This document shows, one piece after another, positions 8,407 to 17,058 of a stretch of DNA of 64,000 nucleotides. This stretch comes from Octadecabacter temperatus. Its GTDB lineage: Bacteria > Pseudomonadota > Alphaproteobacteria > Rhodobacterales > Rhodobacteraceae. Under the pieces are notes generated by a model. The model was not told the DNA's origin. It saw only the letters and a program-made list of their open reading frames with translations, and did no database searches. Each line of letters starts with the position of its first letter. The stretch's first letter is position 1. A program made the position numbers and the translations under genes. Location: contig NZ_CP012160.1 of the NCBI RefSeq assembly GCF_001187845.1, positions 558,001 to 622,000 on the forward strand, read 5' to 3'.

Positions 8407-9370
8407 CTAAGGCGGCATGCCTTTCGTCCCAAGTGCCAGATACTTTCGACGTCTGTCTTGGATTAGCGCGTCCCGTCCCATTCCTGAAAGGCTTTGCAAC
8501 ATTTCATTGATCACTTCGCCCACACTTACAATTGCTGCGCTGGGATCGCGATGCGCCCCCCCCAGTCGGCTCTTCAATCAAATGGTCGCAGACACCAAGA
8601 GCTTGCAGATCCTGTGCCGTCAATCGCAACGCGTTGGCGGCTTCACGCATCTTACCGGAGTCTCTCCACAGGATCGAGGCACACCCTTCTGGACTGATGA
8701 CGGAAAAGATTGAATGCTCCAGCATTGCGACCCGATTTGCGGTCGCAAAAGCGACTGCTCCACCGGAACCGCCTTCACCAATGATTACGGATACAAACGG
8801 CACGCCAATCTGCAAACACTTCTCTGTCGTTCGAGCGATAGCCTCGGCTTGACCACGTTCCTCCGCATCTTTTCCGTGATAGGCACCAGCTGTATCAACA
8901 AAAGAGACAACAGGCAGTTGAAAGCGATCCGCCAGATCCATTAGTCGAATGGCTTTGCGATACCCTTCCGGTCGCGCCATGCCGAAATTTCGCTCAATTC
9001 TTGTCTTTGTATCATTACCTTTTTCCTGGCCTATTACCATAACTGGTATGCCTTTCAGACGGGCTAGCCCTCCCATGATTGCGCGGTCGTCGGCGAAATT
9101 TCTGTCTCCGGACAACTCGGTGTATTCGGTAAAGAGTGAAGCGATGTAGTCTTTGCAATGGGGTCGTTCCGGATGACGGGAAACCTGACATTTTTGCCAA
9201 GCTGATAAATCTCCGTACAAGCGTACCAGCGGATCATCAGCTTTCTTTTCGAGATCAACAGCTGCATCCTGTAGTGCTGTTTCATTGCCGACTTTGGGAG
9301 TGGTTCTCAAGTCCTCAGCTTTGGCAATGATATCTGCCACTGGCTTTTCAAATTCCAAGTAAATTGTCAC
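8407..9370 (-). pseudogene. accA: Acetyl-CoA carboxylase carboxyltransferase alpha, frameshifted divergent copy
   Basis: From the GTG at 9370 the frame encodes about 270 residues of Acc[68 protein letters not shown] and [12 protein letters not shown]. At a run of eight C on the plus strand (8556-8563) the frame slips after EEPTGG; removing one base restores AHRDPSAAI...EMLQSLSGMGRD...RRRKYLALGTKG and the expected stop at 8407, giving about 320 residues, the family length. The usual VDTPGAYPG motif is VDTAGAYHG here. Its place among IS relics, with no acc partner genes, suggests a second, decaying or recently shifted copy; a sequencing error in the homopolymer is the alternative. Confidence 0.8.
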
Positions 9371-9463
9371 TTAGATTTTCCCGATATGTATACTGGTGCT
9401 GAGTGCTTCAGCTTGCGATTGAACGGATTTCGATCGTGCGGGTGAAGCGAATATCATTAGTTC

Positions 9464-10460
9464 TCAAATTCCTTGCGGTACAACGGAGAAGAACATTTTT
9501 ACATCGTACAGTCTCTCCGGATGTTGCTCTGTATCGTTGTCATGAGGGCAATAGAAATCGCCGGGCCCAAGGCAGTAACCACTTTGATGTATCCAGCGAT
9601 CAAACACGAGATCCCACGTCTGTCGGCACTCTTCCGACGTCGCGCCGAATAACTGGACGATCGCATACTGTCCGTCTGAAATCTTACGTTTTCCTATAGT
9701 ACCACTGACCTCGGCATCAGGATCAACGCTAGTACACGCATCCACGGTCAAGTTGCTCTGGTCGGTAATGTATGGATGACCGCCACTAAACAACGTAATC
9801 ACCTTTGATTTGTCAGGGCTAAATTTACCCCTGGGGACTGCCCATGCCAGCAACTTTGAGAACAACGCTTGGAACAAGTCGCTGTCGCTTGGATCATACG
9901 CGCCATGATGTCGAATATAGGCGACATCAAACTCCTCCATTTTGCGAACATTGATGTCGATCAATCTGCCATCGCTCAAGTGAAGTCTCCAATGTGGTAA
10001 TCCGCTCTTTGGGTTCAGGTAAAACAATGGTTGACCTAAGGCTTTGCAATGGTTGCTAACTGATTGACCTGAATTGCTATTTTTATCAAAGTGTAATTCA
10101 GCCCTTCGTTTCCAGGCTTTGCGCCATTGGCTAGGGCTCATCCCATAGCGAGATTTGAATGCCCGAGAGTAAACCGCTGAGCTAGAAAAGCCATAGTCAT
10201 AGGCGAGTGATGTTAACGCTTTTTTTGGGATCGAAAATGAGTAAAAATGCAGAGCTTTCTATTCGGATGCGTTTGACATAGGCGCTTGGTGTTTCGCCAT
10301 AGGTTTCGCTAAACACCCTATGGAAATGAAATTTCGAAAGCGCGGCTATTTTGGACAAGCACTTAAGAGATAGATCTTGATTTAGGTTTTTCCTCACATA
10401 ATCAGTAACGCGGTTAACACGGGAAATATGATCGTTACGTGTGTTCTGTTTTTTGTTCAT
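9464..10460 (-). pseudogene. AraC family regulator with GyrI-like domain, frameshifted
   Basis: The N-terminal frame from ATG 10460 reads RVNRVTDYVRKNLNQDLSLKCLSKIAALSKFHFHRVFSETYGETPSAYVKRIRIE, an AraC DNA-binding domain, and breaks off in a run of seven T on the plus strand (10220-10226). Removing one base joins it to ALTSLAYDYGFSSSAVYSRAFKSRYGMSP and to the long downstream frame, which holds the GyrI-like small-molecule-binding domain (DVAYIRHHGAYD, YAIVQLFG, WIHQSGYCLG, DVKMFFSVVP). The joined product would be about 331 residues. As written, the DNA-binding half is cut after its first helix-turn-helix. Real decay or a homopolymer sequencing error are both possible. Confidence 0.78.
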
Positions 10461-10779
10461 GGGTTTGTTCTCGGTTGGCTTTGGGCAGGACTGTTGCGTT
10501 AAATTGCGGAATGCAATCTGTAACAGGGCAGGGGGCGCGCATACCCAAATCGCGCGCGAAGTTTTCACATCTTTGAAGCCGCAGTATCAGCTAGTGTCAG
10601 AACCCTAATACTTGGAGGGCAGAATGATAGTCCTCATCGCCGCGCGAACCCAGCTGCTTCGAATTTGGCCATTATTTCATTGCCCAAAATTAACATAATA
10701 TTCAATATGTTAGAATTGTTCCCGTGCGGGGATGACTTGCCGGGGCAGGGACCTGCTGCCGCAGGAACGTAATTTTCAA

Positions 10780-10812
10780 AAGCGGCCATTCATAAAGCGC
10801 AGCTAAGGTCGG
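10780..10812 (+). repeat. Dispersed ~42 bp repeat, copy 2
   Basis: Begins AAGCGGCCATTCATAAAGCG and continues GCAGCTAAGGTCGG. It is closest to the copy at 11756. It runs directly into the IS3-type transposase fragment, hinting that the repeat lies at an old insertion or deletion border. Confidence 0.6.
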
Positions 10813-10814
10813 TT

Positions 10815-10949
10815 GACGGCTTTGCCTTCCGGCTGCTGAACGTGCTGGATGACTTCAACCGCGAAAGTCTGGGAAACGAGGTGGACTTCTCACTGCCCGC
10901 GGAACCCGTCAGTCGCAGCCTGAACAATATGGGGTCTGCTCCGATCTGA
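10815..10949 (+). mobile_element. IS3-family transposase (OrfB) internal fragment
   Basis: The frame reads [18 protein letters not shown], then [19 protein letters not shown] before a TGA at 10947. This is the integrase-core strand of IS3-family OrfB proteins around the second Asp region ([33 protein letters not shown]). Nothing of OrfA, the first Asp or the Glu region remains, so the element is a dead fragment. The rest of 10461-11027 contains no recognisable gene. Confidence 0.72.
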
Positions 10950-11027
10950 CTGCGTAAGTTCTACGACCAAGTCCCGTTAAGGACGGGAGGATTACCGTTC
11001 GGCTGGACCGTAGAACGATCAGACGTT

Positions 11028-11375
11028 CTACTTGTCTAAAAGCCTGCGGAGCATGTGTCGAAAGTGATCCTGTCCACCAAAGAAGAAGGCCAACACTTGG
11101 ACCACCTTACGGGCTTCGTCGATCTGAAACCAGATGATGGCCTTATTGATGGTGATATTGCGCAAGTCCTGTGCAATCTTATCCCGTCGAGTGCCTCGAT
11201 ATGGGTTGGACGCAAGATCAGTGGCGCTTTGCTTAATGCCAATGATGCGCGCCGCTGCATTTTCAAACGCAATATCATCTGGCTCACCGAGATCCTTGTA
11301 AGTCGCAAATAGATGGTCGAAAATCAGCGACAGATCATGTTCAGCGTCGGCCGCAAATTCAACCGTCCAAGCCAA
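11028..11375 (-). CDS. ParE-family toxin (type II TA)
   Basis: 115 residues if started at the TTG at 11375 (read AWTVEFAADAEHDLSLIFDHL), which overlaps the last 17 bases of the antitoxin gene; the open frame reaches back to 11438 but the extra residues lie entirely inside the antitoxin. Features of the RelE/ParE fold are the N-terminal strand-helix, NPYRGTRRD and the C-terminal strands KAIIWFQIDEARKVVQVLAFFFGGQDH. ParE toxins poison DNA gyrase. The TTG start with overlap implies translational coupling that keeps toxin below antitoxin. Confidence 0.82.
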   Translation of the reverse strand: MAWTVEFAADAEHDLSLIFDHLFATYKDLGEPDDIAFENAAARIIGIKQSATDLASNPYRGTRRDKIAQDLRNITINKAIIWFQIDEARKVVQVLAFFFGGQDHFRHMLRRLLDK

Positions 11376-11634
11376 GGGCCTGCCTTTTCCGTACAAGTAA
11401 ATCTGCGGTCTGTCTGCTGAAGTTGTCACTAGACACAAAGGGCCCCTTCATACGCTCATCCAGCAGAACTTTCAGTGCGGCAGCTTCGAGTAATTCCGCC
11501 TCATCCCGTTTGCGCAACAGATCGAGACCTTGTTGTATGACAGCGCTTACGCTCGAGAACCGCCCCTGCACCACGAGGTCACGCACATAAGCGTCCTGTT
11601 GCTCTGAGATCGATACGGATGCTTTGACTGACAT
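11359..11634 (-). CDS. ParD-like antitoxin (type II TA)
   Basis: 91 residues. The N-terminus MSVKASVSISEQQDAYV...GRFSSVSAVIQQGLDLL matches the ribbon-helix-helix of ParD/CopG-type antitoxins; the Leu-rich, charged C-terminal part would wrap the toxin. AGGAGG lies six bases before the ATG. It is the first gene of a two-gene operon, as is typical, and likely autorepresses it. The pair sits between an IS3 relic and a cluster of dispersed repeats, consistent with acquired DNA. Confidence 0.85.
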   Translation of the reverse strand: MSVKASVSISEQQDAYVRDLVVQGRFSSVSAVIQQGLDLLRKRDEAELLEAAALKVLLDERMKGPFVSSDNFSRQTADLLVRKRQALGLDG

Positions 11635-11755
11635 ATGCGTCCTCCTACAAGTCGTATACTACTCAGTAGCACGCGCGTCAATTCCTGTCGGCTTAGTTGT
11701 TCCATTGTGCAACAGCGAGGTTTGCTCGGGTAGAGAGCTTGATTGTACGTTGGCG

Positions 11756-11791
11756 AAGCGGCCATTCATACAGCGCGCAGCTAAAGTCCGG
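11756..11791 (+). repeat. Dispersed ~42 bp repeat, copy 3
   Basis: AAGCGGCCATTCATACAGCG followed by CGCAGCTAAAGTCCGG; about 85 percent identical by eye to the copy at 10780. A GCTGCG/CGCAGC stem-loop lies just downstream at 11823-11840. The 350 bases between parD and the MFS gene hold three copies of this repeat and no gene that I can support. Confidence 0.6.
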
Positions 11792-11890
11792 AGAGAGCCC
11801 ACACTGTGAATTCGATTTTTGTGCTGCGTGCGCTCGCAGCGCGAAAAATGCTGCGTCAGCCTAGTATCTGATGCTGCCAAGCAGCAGAAA

Positions 11891-11932
11891 AATCGGTCGT
11901 TCATGCATGCCGCAGCGAAGATCAACGGTCGG
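11891..11932 (+). repeat. Dispersed ~42 bp repeat, copy 4
   Basis: AATCGGTCGTTCATGCATGC then CGCAGCGAAGATCAACGGTCGG. It faces the next copy (11944-11988) in inverted orientation with 11 bases between, so the two together can form a long imperfect hairpin. Confidence 0.5.
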
Positions 11933-11943
11933 ATTCACACAGT

Positions 11944-11988
11944 GCGGACTTAGTGAGCCTTCGCTGCGGCGACGACTAAGGGCTGCTT
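11944..11988 (-). repeat. Dispersed ~42 bp repeat, copy 5
   Basis: On the plus strand GCGGACTTAGTGAGCC then TTCGCTGCGGCGAC; inverted relative to copy 4. It ends on the stop codon of the MFS gene, so the MFS transcript may end in the hairpin formed by the two copies. Confidence 0.5.
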
Positions 11989-13175
11989 TACGAGAGTTGA
12001 TCATTATTGTGTGTTTTATGAGCTGTCGCCCTGCGCAGCGCTATTGTAGCCTCAAAGCCAGCTAAGACAGCAACAAGTGCAAGCAACGGCGTCGTGCCAA
12101 TTTCAACAATGAACCAGCCAGCAATCAATGGAAACCCGAAGATTCCAATGAAGTAACTTAACGCAAAAAGCTGAAGTGTTTGAGGACCTAGATGCCCTTC
12201 TGCATCACTCGCAGTCATCGCAACAAGGATCGGATACGATACACCGTAACCTAGACCAAACAAGACTGCGACCAGGATGTAGAGAACCAAACTGTCTCCA
12301 CTGAACATGAACAAAACGACACTGGTGCACATGAGATATTGAAGGAATGCAATAGTCCGGTATGGGTTTGCTCCTCCTTTGAACTTAACGAGAACGAGAC
12401 GGAAAACGACAACGACCAACGTGTAGACGAGGAAGAAAATAGCGTAGTCCAAACCTCGGATATCGGCGAACACGGTTTGAAAATTATTCAGTCCTGCAAA
12501 GACACTCGCACCGAGGAAAACCATTGCAATGGGTGCGCGCGCCGGAGATTTCAGGACCTGCGAAAGTGATGAAAGCGTTATCCTGGATGATGCTTCTGGT
12601 GCCGGATTGAGCGCATATTCGTTGATCGGTCTTTGCAGAATAAAGAATAAAACCGCGCTTATGACGCAAAGCCCCGAGGTGATATAAAACGCGTCCTTAA
12701 TCGATGCACCGCAGGCTTCGAGCAACGATGCCAGAACCGGTGATAGTCCAAAGCCCGCCATGACGAACACTGATAACAACGCAAAGGACTGAACCCGTTC
12801 GGTCGGCTTCACCAAACGCGTCAGAACAATTGGGCCAAGGGAATATGTAAGCCCCCAACCAAACCCCAAAAGAACACTGGCAAAGACCACGCCGGCACCG
12901 GCGGAACTTGCTGCACCATAGAAATACAGTGAAATCGAGATGGCGAGGCAAGCTATGCAAAGGGTGCGAAGTCGGCCAAAAATGTCTGAAAGATGTCCCG
13001 AAAAATAGACTGTAATAATTGTCGTGACTGCCGTGATGGCCAGCATAACGCCGACATCCTTCTCACTGGCATTAAAGATGCCAAAAAGTCGAGGCAGCAT
13101 GAACGTCAGCCCATAGGCACCAGCTTGGAGAAAAATTGCGATGAAATACACAATGAATGTTTGGGTTCGTGACAT
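11988..13175 (-). CDS. MFS family transporter
   Basis: 395 residues with about twelve hydrophobic segments. The conserved loop between segments 2 and 3 reads GHLSDIFGRLRTL, the classic MFS G-x-x-x-D-R/G-x-G-R pattern, and GFGWGLTYSLGP marks segment 4. It is a cytoplasmic membrane secondary transporter; the substrate is not apparent. It stands alone, with a regulatory gene neither upstream nor downstream, and its 3' end abuts the inverted repeat copies. Confidence 0.85.
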   Translation of the reverse strand: MSRTQTFIVYFIAIFLQAGAYGLTFMLPRLFGIFNASEKDVGVMLAITAVTTIITVYFSGHLSDIFGRLRTLCIACLAISISLYFYGAASSAGAGVVFASVLLGFGWGLTYSLGPIVLTRLVKPTERVQSFALLSVFVMAGFGLSPVLASLLEACGASIKDAFYITSGLCVISAVLFFILQRPINEYALNPAPEASSRITLSSLSQVLKSPARAPIAMVFLGASVFAGLNNFQTVFADIRGLDYAIFFLVYTLVVVVFRLVLVKFKGGANPYRTIAFLQYLMCTSVVLFMFSGDSLVLYILVAVLFGLGYGVSYPILVAMTASDAEGHLGPQTLQLFALSYFIGIFGFPLIAGWFIVEIGTTPLLALVAVLAGFEATIALRRATAHKTHNNDQLS

Positions 13176-13317
13176 TCTCTAACCAACGATAGCTTCTTGG
13201 CGCACGGTCAACTTAATACTACATCTTAGCAACATCATTCTATTCTTAGGCGGCAAAAGCAGACAATTCCTGTGGTGATCAAAGTTGAAAATTTGGACTC
13301 GAACCGGTCATTATCAA

Positions 13318-13791
13318 TCAGAACATTCTTTCCAGCTTCACTATATCAATCGGTGGAAGCTCTTCATCACGGCCAGAAAATACACCGGTGCCAATTTCGA
13401 TGAACCCCCACTTTTTATAGAAAGGTACAGCATTCAGAGTCGCATCAATCCTGACCTTGCCTGATCCGTTTTGCAAAGCGTCTGCCAAGGCTAAATCCAT
13501 CAGCCCCGCGCCCGCTCCGATACCCACAAAATCAGCATCTACGAACAGTCGCATAACTTCACCCAAAACACCGTGTGCGAAGCCAATTTGCTTTTCATTC
13601 ACCTCTGCTATCCAGAGGCATTGATCCGCGCAGTCTGGCCGATAATCCTCTGCCACACGTCCGATCATCCAAGTATCAACAACACCTTGATCATATGGAT
13701 GCGGAGCGAGACGGAGAATTGATCGTGTCACAAGGTCAAAGACCTCAGGGGCGTCAGAGGCGGTTGATCGACGGTATGTAATATGTGTCAT
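13318..13791 (-). CDS. GNAT family N-acetyltransferase
   Basis: 157 residues; ITYRRSTASDAPEVFDL at the start, MRLFVDADFVGIGAGAGLMDLAL as the acetyl-CoA-binding motif A (a divergent Q/RxxGxG/A) and LNAVPFYKKWGFIEIG at motif B. Start ATG 13791 has AGGG eight bases upstream. The next gene upstream on the same strand is another GNAT with only 17 bases between, so they probably form one transcript. Acceptor unknown. Confidence 0.85.
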   Translation of the reverse strand: MTHITYRRSTASDAPEVFDLVTRSILRLAPHPYDQGVVDTWMIGRVAEDYRPDCADQCLWIAEVNEKQIGFAHGVLGEVMRLFVDADFVGIGAGAGLMDLALADALQNGSGKVRIDATLNAVPFYKKWGFIEIGTGVFSGRDEELPPIDIVKLERMF

Positions 13792-13808
13792 GGCTTTACC
13801 CTATGAAA

Positions 13809-14261
13809 CTAAAGCAGCTTTCGAAGTCTTGGCCCTACCTCTGCAAAGCCCTCTCTTAGGTAAAACTGCAAAGTTCGATCCCAATTGGGCTGCGGAGGCG
13901 CACCGACTTCAAGACGTTTCCAACCGTGCTCTTTCGCATAGGTTTCTGCCGCGTCAACGAGTTGTGCGGCAATACCTTTCGAGCGGTGTTCTTTTGAAAC
14001 GTAAAGCTCTGATATTTCCCCGAACAACCCCCCTGCATAAATCGCCGCGCATTCGTTCAGCATTATCACACCGACCGGCGCAGCACCTTCTGTCGCGACA
14101 ATGCTTGTGACGCCCTTCATCGCAAGAACCTGACGGGTTGCGGCCTCCATTGTTTTGCGATCTGGGCCCGCACCTGCCGCTAACTCATCAATTAAGAGAT
14201 AGATAAATTCAGACACAACAAGCGTATCACTTACCGTTGCGATGTTACTTTGGATGGTCAA
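13809..14261 (-). CDS. GNAT family N-acetyltransferase
   Basis: 150 residues with a well-preserved acetyl-CoA site: ISELYVSKEHRSKGIAAQLVDAAE (motif A, RxxGIA) and a C-terminal PNWDRTLQFYLREGFAEVGPRLRKLL. The start used is TTG at 14261 (TIQSNIATVSD) with CAGG upstream; no better start keeps the first helix. Acceptor unknown. It is upstream of the second GNAT gene on the same strand, and the two are not close paralogues. Confidence 0.85.
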   Translation of the reverse strand: MTIQSNIATVSDTLVVSEFIYLLIDELAAGAGPDRKTMEAATRQVLAMKGVTSIVATEGAAPVGVIMLNECAAIYAGGLFGEISELYVSKEHRSKGIAAQLVDAAETYAKEHGWKRLEVGAPPQPNWDRTLQFYLREGFAEVGPRLRKLL

Positions 14262-14409
14262 AATTTGCCTGACTTTCGTAAAAGATGTGCCTACATTTTC
14301 GTTAACCTACTATCGCTAAAAGTAGCGTCAATTGGAACTTTGCCGATCCTTTCCACCAGCTGCAAAACGCTCGTTTAAGAGATGAGAGGATGTCGACGGA
14401 CAACAGTGG

Positions 14410-15438
14410 CTAACCCGTCCGTTTGGGGCTAAATAGCCGCGCAGCTAAGGGCGCGCCAAGGATCACGACCACGATCCGCAAAACGTGGTGCGAGATGACA
14501 AACGCCATGTCCGCCCCTGCGATGAGAGCCAGCACCGCCATTTCAGCCTGACCACCTGGTGCAAAGGCCAGTAACGCTTCCATCGGTGGCGCGAGGTGAA
14601 ACACGTGTATTATCTCGACAAACCCAGCTGACAGAACCACCAGAATAACACAAAATCCCAATGCTGCGGCGACGTCTCGGCGGACCTCAGCACCTGTGAC
14701 GCCTGCGTATTTCGTGCCCACCGTCATGCCGATAAAGAACTGTGCCATCCAGATGGCTTCGACGGGGGGGCGGTGCTGCAGGACACCAGTCAGTGCGAGA
14801 ATTGCGGCTAGGATCATCGGCCCTAAGATCGACGCGCCGAACATCCCGACCGCTTTGGCGATTTGCCAACCCGCCAAACCACAAATCACCATTAACACCA
14901 GTTGTCCCAACGGTAGGGTTGCGGCGGGCACACCGGGTGGATTGCTTAAGTCGGTGCCCCAGTAGAACTGCAAAATAAAAGGTAACACCATGACGATGAC
15001 CATAATGCGGGTCGCGTGAAACAATGACAGGGCGCGTACATCAGCACCCGCTTCTTCGCCGAACAACAACATATCCTGAAGCCCGCCAGGCATCGCGCCA
15101 TAATAGCTGGTCGCGAAATCAAATCCCCAGAGCCGCTGAAAATACGGAATCCCGACCAAGCCGATCAGAAACACCATGAGTGGCACGAGTAATAGCGTTG
15201 TCCACATTCCCGCCATTGTAACGACCAGCGCCCAAGTGAACGTTGCGCCAATGGCGACACCCAGAATAGTACGCATCAGGTTATTGATCACAGGCTTGCC
15301 GCCCATTGGTATCCCCAACAAAGCTGCGGTAAGGCACGCGACGATCGGACCCAAGAGCCAAGGCAACGGTAGATCCAAATACACGAACACGCCCACACCA
15401 AGTGCGGCGATCAAGTAAGTCGAAAGAACGATTTTCAT
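14410..15438 (-). CDS. AbrB family membrane protein (putative transporter)
   Basis: 342 residues, almost entirely hydrophobic with about ten segments. The repeated LPLPWLLGPIVACL and GASILGPMILAAIL blocks, GLPGGLQDMLLFGEEAGADVR-like PGGLQDM and FAPGGQAEMAVLALIAGADMAFVISHHVLRI are hallmarks of the AbrB/ammonia-monooxygenase-like membrane family, unrelated to the AbrB DNA-binding protein. Function is not established. The ATG at 15438 overlaps the stop of a truncated LysR gene (ATGA), so it was once the second gene of a regulated pair. Confidence 0.8.
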   Translation of the reverse strand: MKIVLSTYLIAALGVGVFVYLDLPLPWLLGPIVACLTAALLGIPMGGKPVINNLMRTILGVAIGATFTWALVVTMAGMWTTLLLVPLMVFLIGLVGIPYFQRLWGFDFATSYYGAMPGGLQDMLLFGEEAGADVRALSLFHATRIMVIVMVLPFILQFYWGTDLSNPPGVPAATLPLGQLVLMVICGLAGWQIAKAVGMFGASILGPMILAAILALTGVLQHRPPVEAIWMAQFFIGMTVGTKYAGVTGAEVRRDVAAALGFCVILVVLSAGFVEIIHVFHLAPPMEALLAFAPGGQAEMAVLALIAGADMAFVISHHVLRIVVVILGAPLAARLFSPKRTG

Positions 15439-15752
15439 GTGAAATCCCCCGCTGCTGCGACCTTGTGGATTTCGGCCTTGAACACAGTAACCGCCGGTGA
15501 GTAACCTTGGCCCAAGCGCGAGAGCAGCCCGATTGGGCGGGCAATGTTCGGGGTTTGTAGCTCGCAAATAGCGACGCGATCGGCGTTCATCGAGGATTGG
15601 GGCAACAGGGCCGCCCTGAAACCATCGGCAACCAAATCTAGCGCCGTCGTTGATCGACCGACCTCATAAGTCCAAACTAACGGCATGCGCGCGCTGGCCA
15701 TGGCTTCATCGATAAGCAGCCGGTTACCAGTGTCACGCACAGGCAAAATCAA
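15435..15752 (-). pseudogene. LysR-type regulator, C-terminal fragment only
   Basis: The 105 codons correspond to the end of a LysR effector-binding domain: RPLILPVRDTGN, then PLVWTYEVGRSTTALDLVADGF, ALLPQSSM and PNIARPIGLLSRLGQGYSPAV. There is no helix-turn-helix upstream; the frame is closed by a TAG just before RPLIL and 15753-15960 holds nothing similar. About two thirds of the usual 300 residues are gone. The stop overlaps the start of the AbrB family gene, which probably was its target. Confidence 0.75.
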
Positions 15753-16032
15753 AGGCCTCTAGGTCGCCAAAATCGTAATTGATGCGCATGGCGCAACAAT
15801 TTATATCAATCATGCGTTTGTCAAATTAAACCCCGCGCAATTGTCAGGGTTGGATAAGGGGTGCTCCATGGCTCCTCAAGTTGACATCGCCAAAAACTGT
15901 CATGTGCTGATCAAAAGGAAGGGTCTGGTGCGACAAATACCTTAATACCGTCGCAATTGAATGAGATATGGGTCGCCATTGAAGGGCGTTTTATACTATT
16001 GCCTGCGAAGCAACCTTAAGTTGGGGAAGACG

Positions 16033-16944
16033 ATGCGTTTGATTGCAATTCTTTGTGCGGGCTTGATGGCCGCCGCACCCGCCGTAGCACAAGAACGTGA
16101 AACGCTCGGCTTTGGCCGTATCTTCACAAATGATTTTTTTGGCGACAACCAAGACCGCTGGCGGTCTGGGTCTTATGCCTATTCCATCGTGCGCGGGCCC
16201 GAGTGGCAGGGCCGTGCGCCAAGCACGCCGGGCGCCATACTTGAGTACCGTTTGCGTACCGAAATTATCGCACCGTCCGCATTGAATGGCGCAGGTTCAA
16301 ATGATCGCCCTTACGTCGGAACGCTGTCAGCTGGCCTTCACACCCATTTCGAAAGCGGTGGCGCTGACGTATCTCTCGGGGTTGACCTTGTGGCCGTTGG
16401 GCCACAGACCGGAGTGGCGGATATTCAGGACTGGTTCCACGATGTTGTAAGCGCGCCGAACGTCTCAAATTCGGTGCTGACGAACCAAGTTGCAAACACT
16501 GTTTACCCGACCGCTTTGGCCGAGGTTTCTTATCCGGTTATTATCCGTGAAAACGCATCCATTCGCCCCTTCGTTGAGGCGCAGTATGGCGTGGAGAATT
16601 TCATCCGTGTCGGTGCAGATGTCTTGATCGGCCAAACACTGCAAAATGACCTCTGGTTGCGGGACAGCGCGTCTGGGCAACTATATACAGGGGTTGAGGG
16701 TGGCCAAGCGGGCACCGGATTTGTGCTTGGTGCGGACTATGCGGTGGTCAGTGATAGCGCGTACTTTCCGGCCAGCTTTGGAACCATTGCAGAGGACGAA
16801 CGTTTCCGCGCTCGCGCCGGTGTTCACTGGCGCCTTGGTGACAACTTTTCGTACTTCTACGGCGTCACCTATTTGAGCGAAGAATATGTGGGTCAAACCG
16901 AGGGCCAGATCGTCGGTTCACTGAAGCTGAATTTCAACTTCTAA
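16033..16944 (+). CDS. LpxR-like lipid A deacylase family outer membrane protein (DUF2219)
   Basis: 303 residues. A signal peptide (MRLIAILCAGLMAAAPAVAQ) precedes a beta-barrel-like sequence of alternating residues ending in Phe (SLKLNFNF). The start RIFTNDFFGDNQDRWRSGSY contains the Asn-Asp...DRxxSGS pattern of LpxR-type lipid A 3'-O-deacylases, and VAVGPQTG-like and YGVEN-like family strands follow. If active it would remove the 3' acyloxyacyl group of lipid A at the outer membrane. ATG 16033 follows GGGGAAG; the open frame upstream to 15961 adds no family sequence. Confidence 0.75.
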   Translation: MRLIAILCAGLMAAAPAVAQERETLGFGRIFTNDFFGDNQDRWRSGSYAYSIVRGPEWQGRAPSTPGAILEYRLRTEIIAPSALNGAGSNDRPYVGTLSAGLHTHFESGGADVSLGVDLVAVGPQTGVADIQDWFHDVVSAPNVSNSVLTNQVANTVYPTALAEVSYPVIIRENASIRPFVEAQYGVENFIRVGADVLIGQTLQNDLWLRDSASGQLYTGVEGGQAGTGFVLGADYAVVSDSAYFPASFGTIAEDERFRARAGVHWRLGDNFSYFYGVTYLSEEYVGQTEGQIVGSLKLNFNF

Positions 16945-17058
16945 ATAAATAGTTAACGCTCGTCCTTAAAGTGACTTGATTGGCGTGATTCCGGCCTGTT
17001 AACCTTTGATCAGAACCCTGCACGCAGAGGCGGGGCAAAGACAGAGGCAGTAACGGGC

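Noticed and set aside
11659..11925. 88-codon minus-strand frame
   Set aside because: It is made almost wholly of two copies of the dispersed repeat, which explains its internal CMN(D/G)RF similarity; no ribosome site.
13290..13310. tRNA-like T-arm (GGTTCGAGTCC on the minus strand)
   Set aside because: The flanking bases do not pair into a T stem or an acceptor stem, and no anticodon arm can be drawn upstream.
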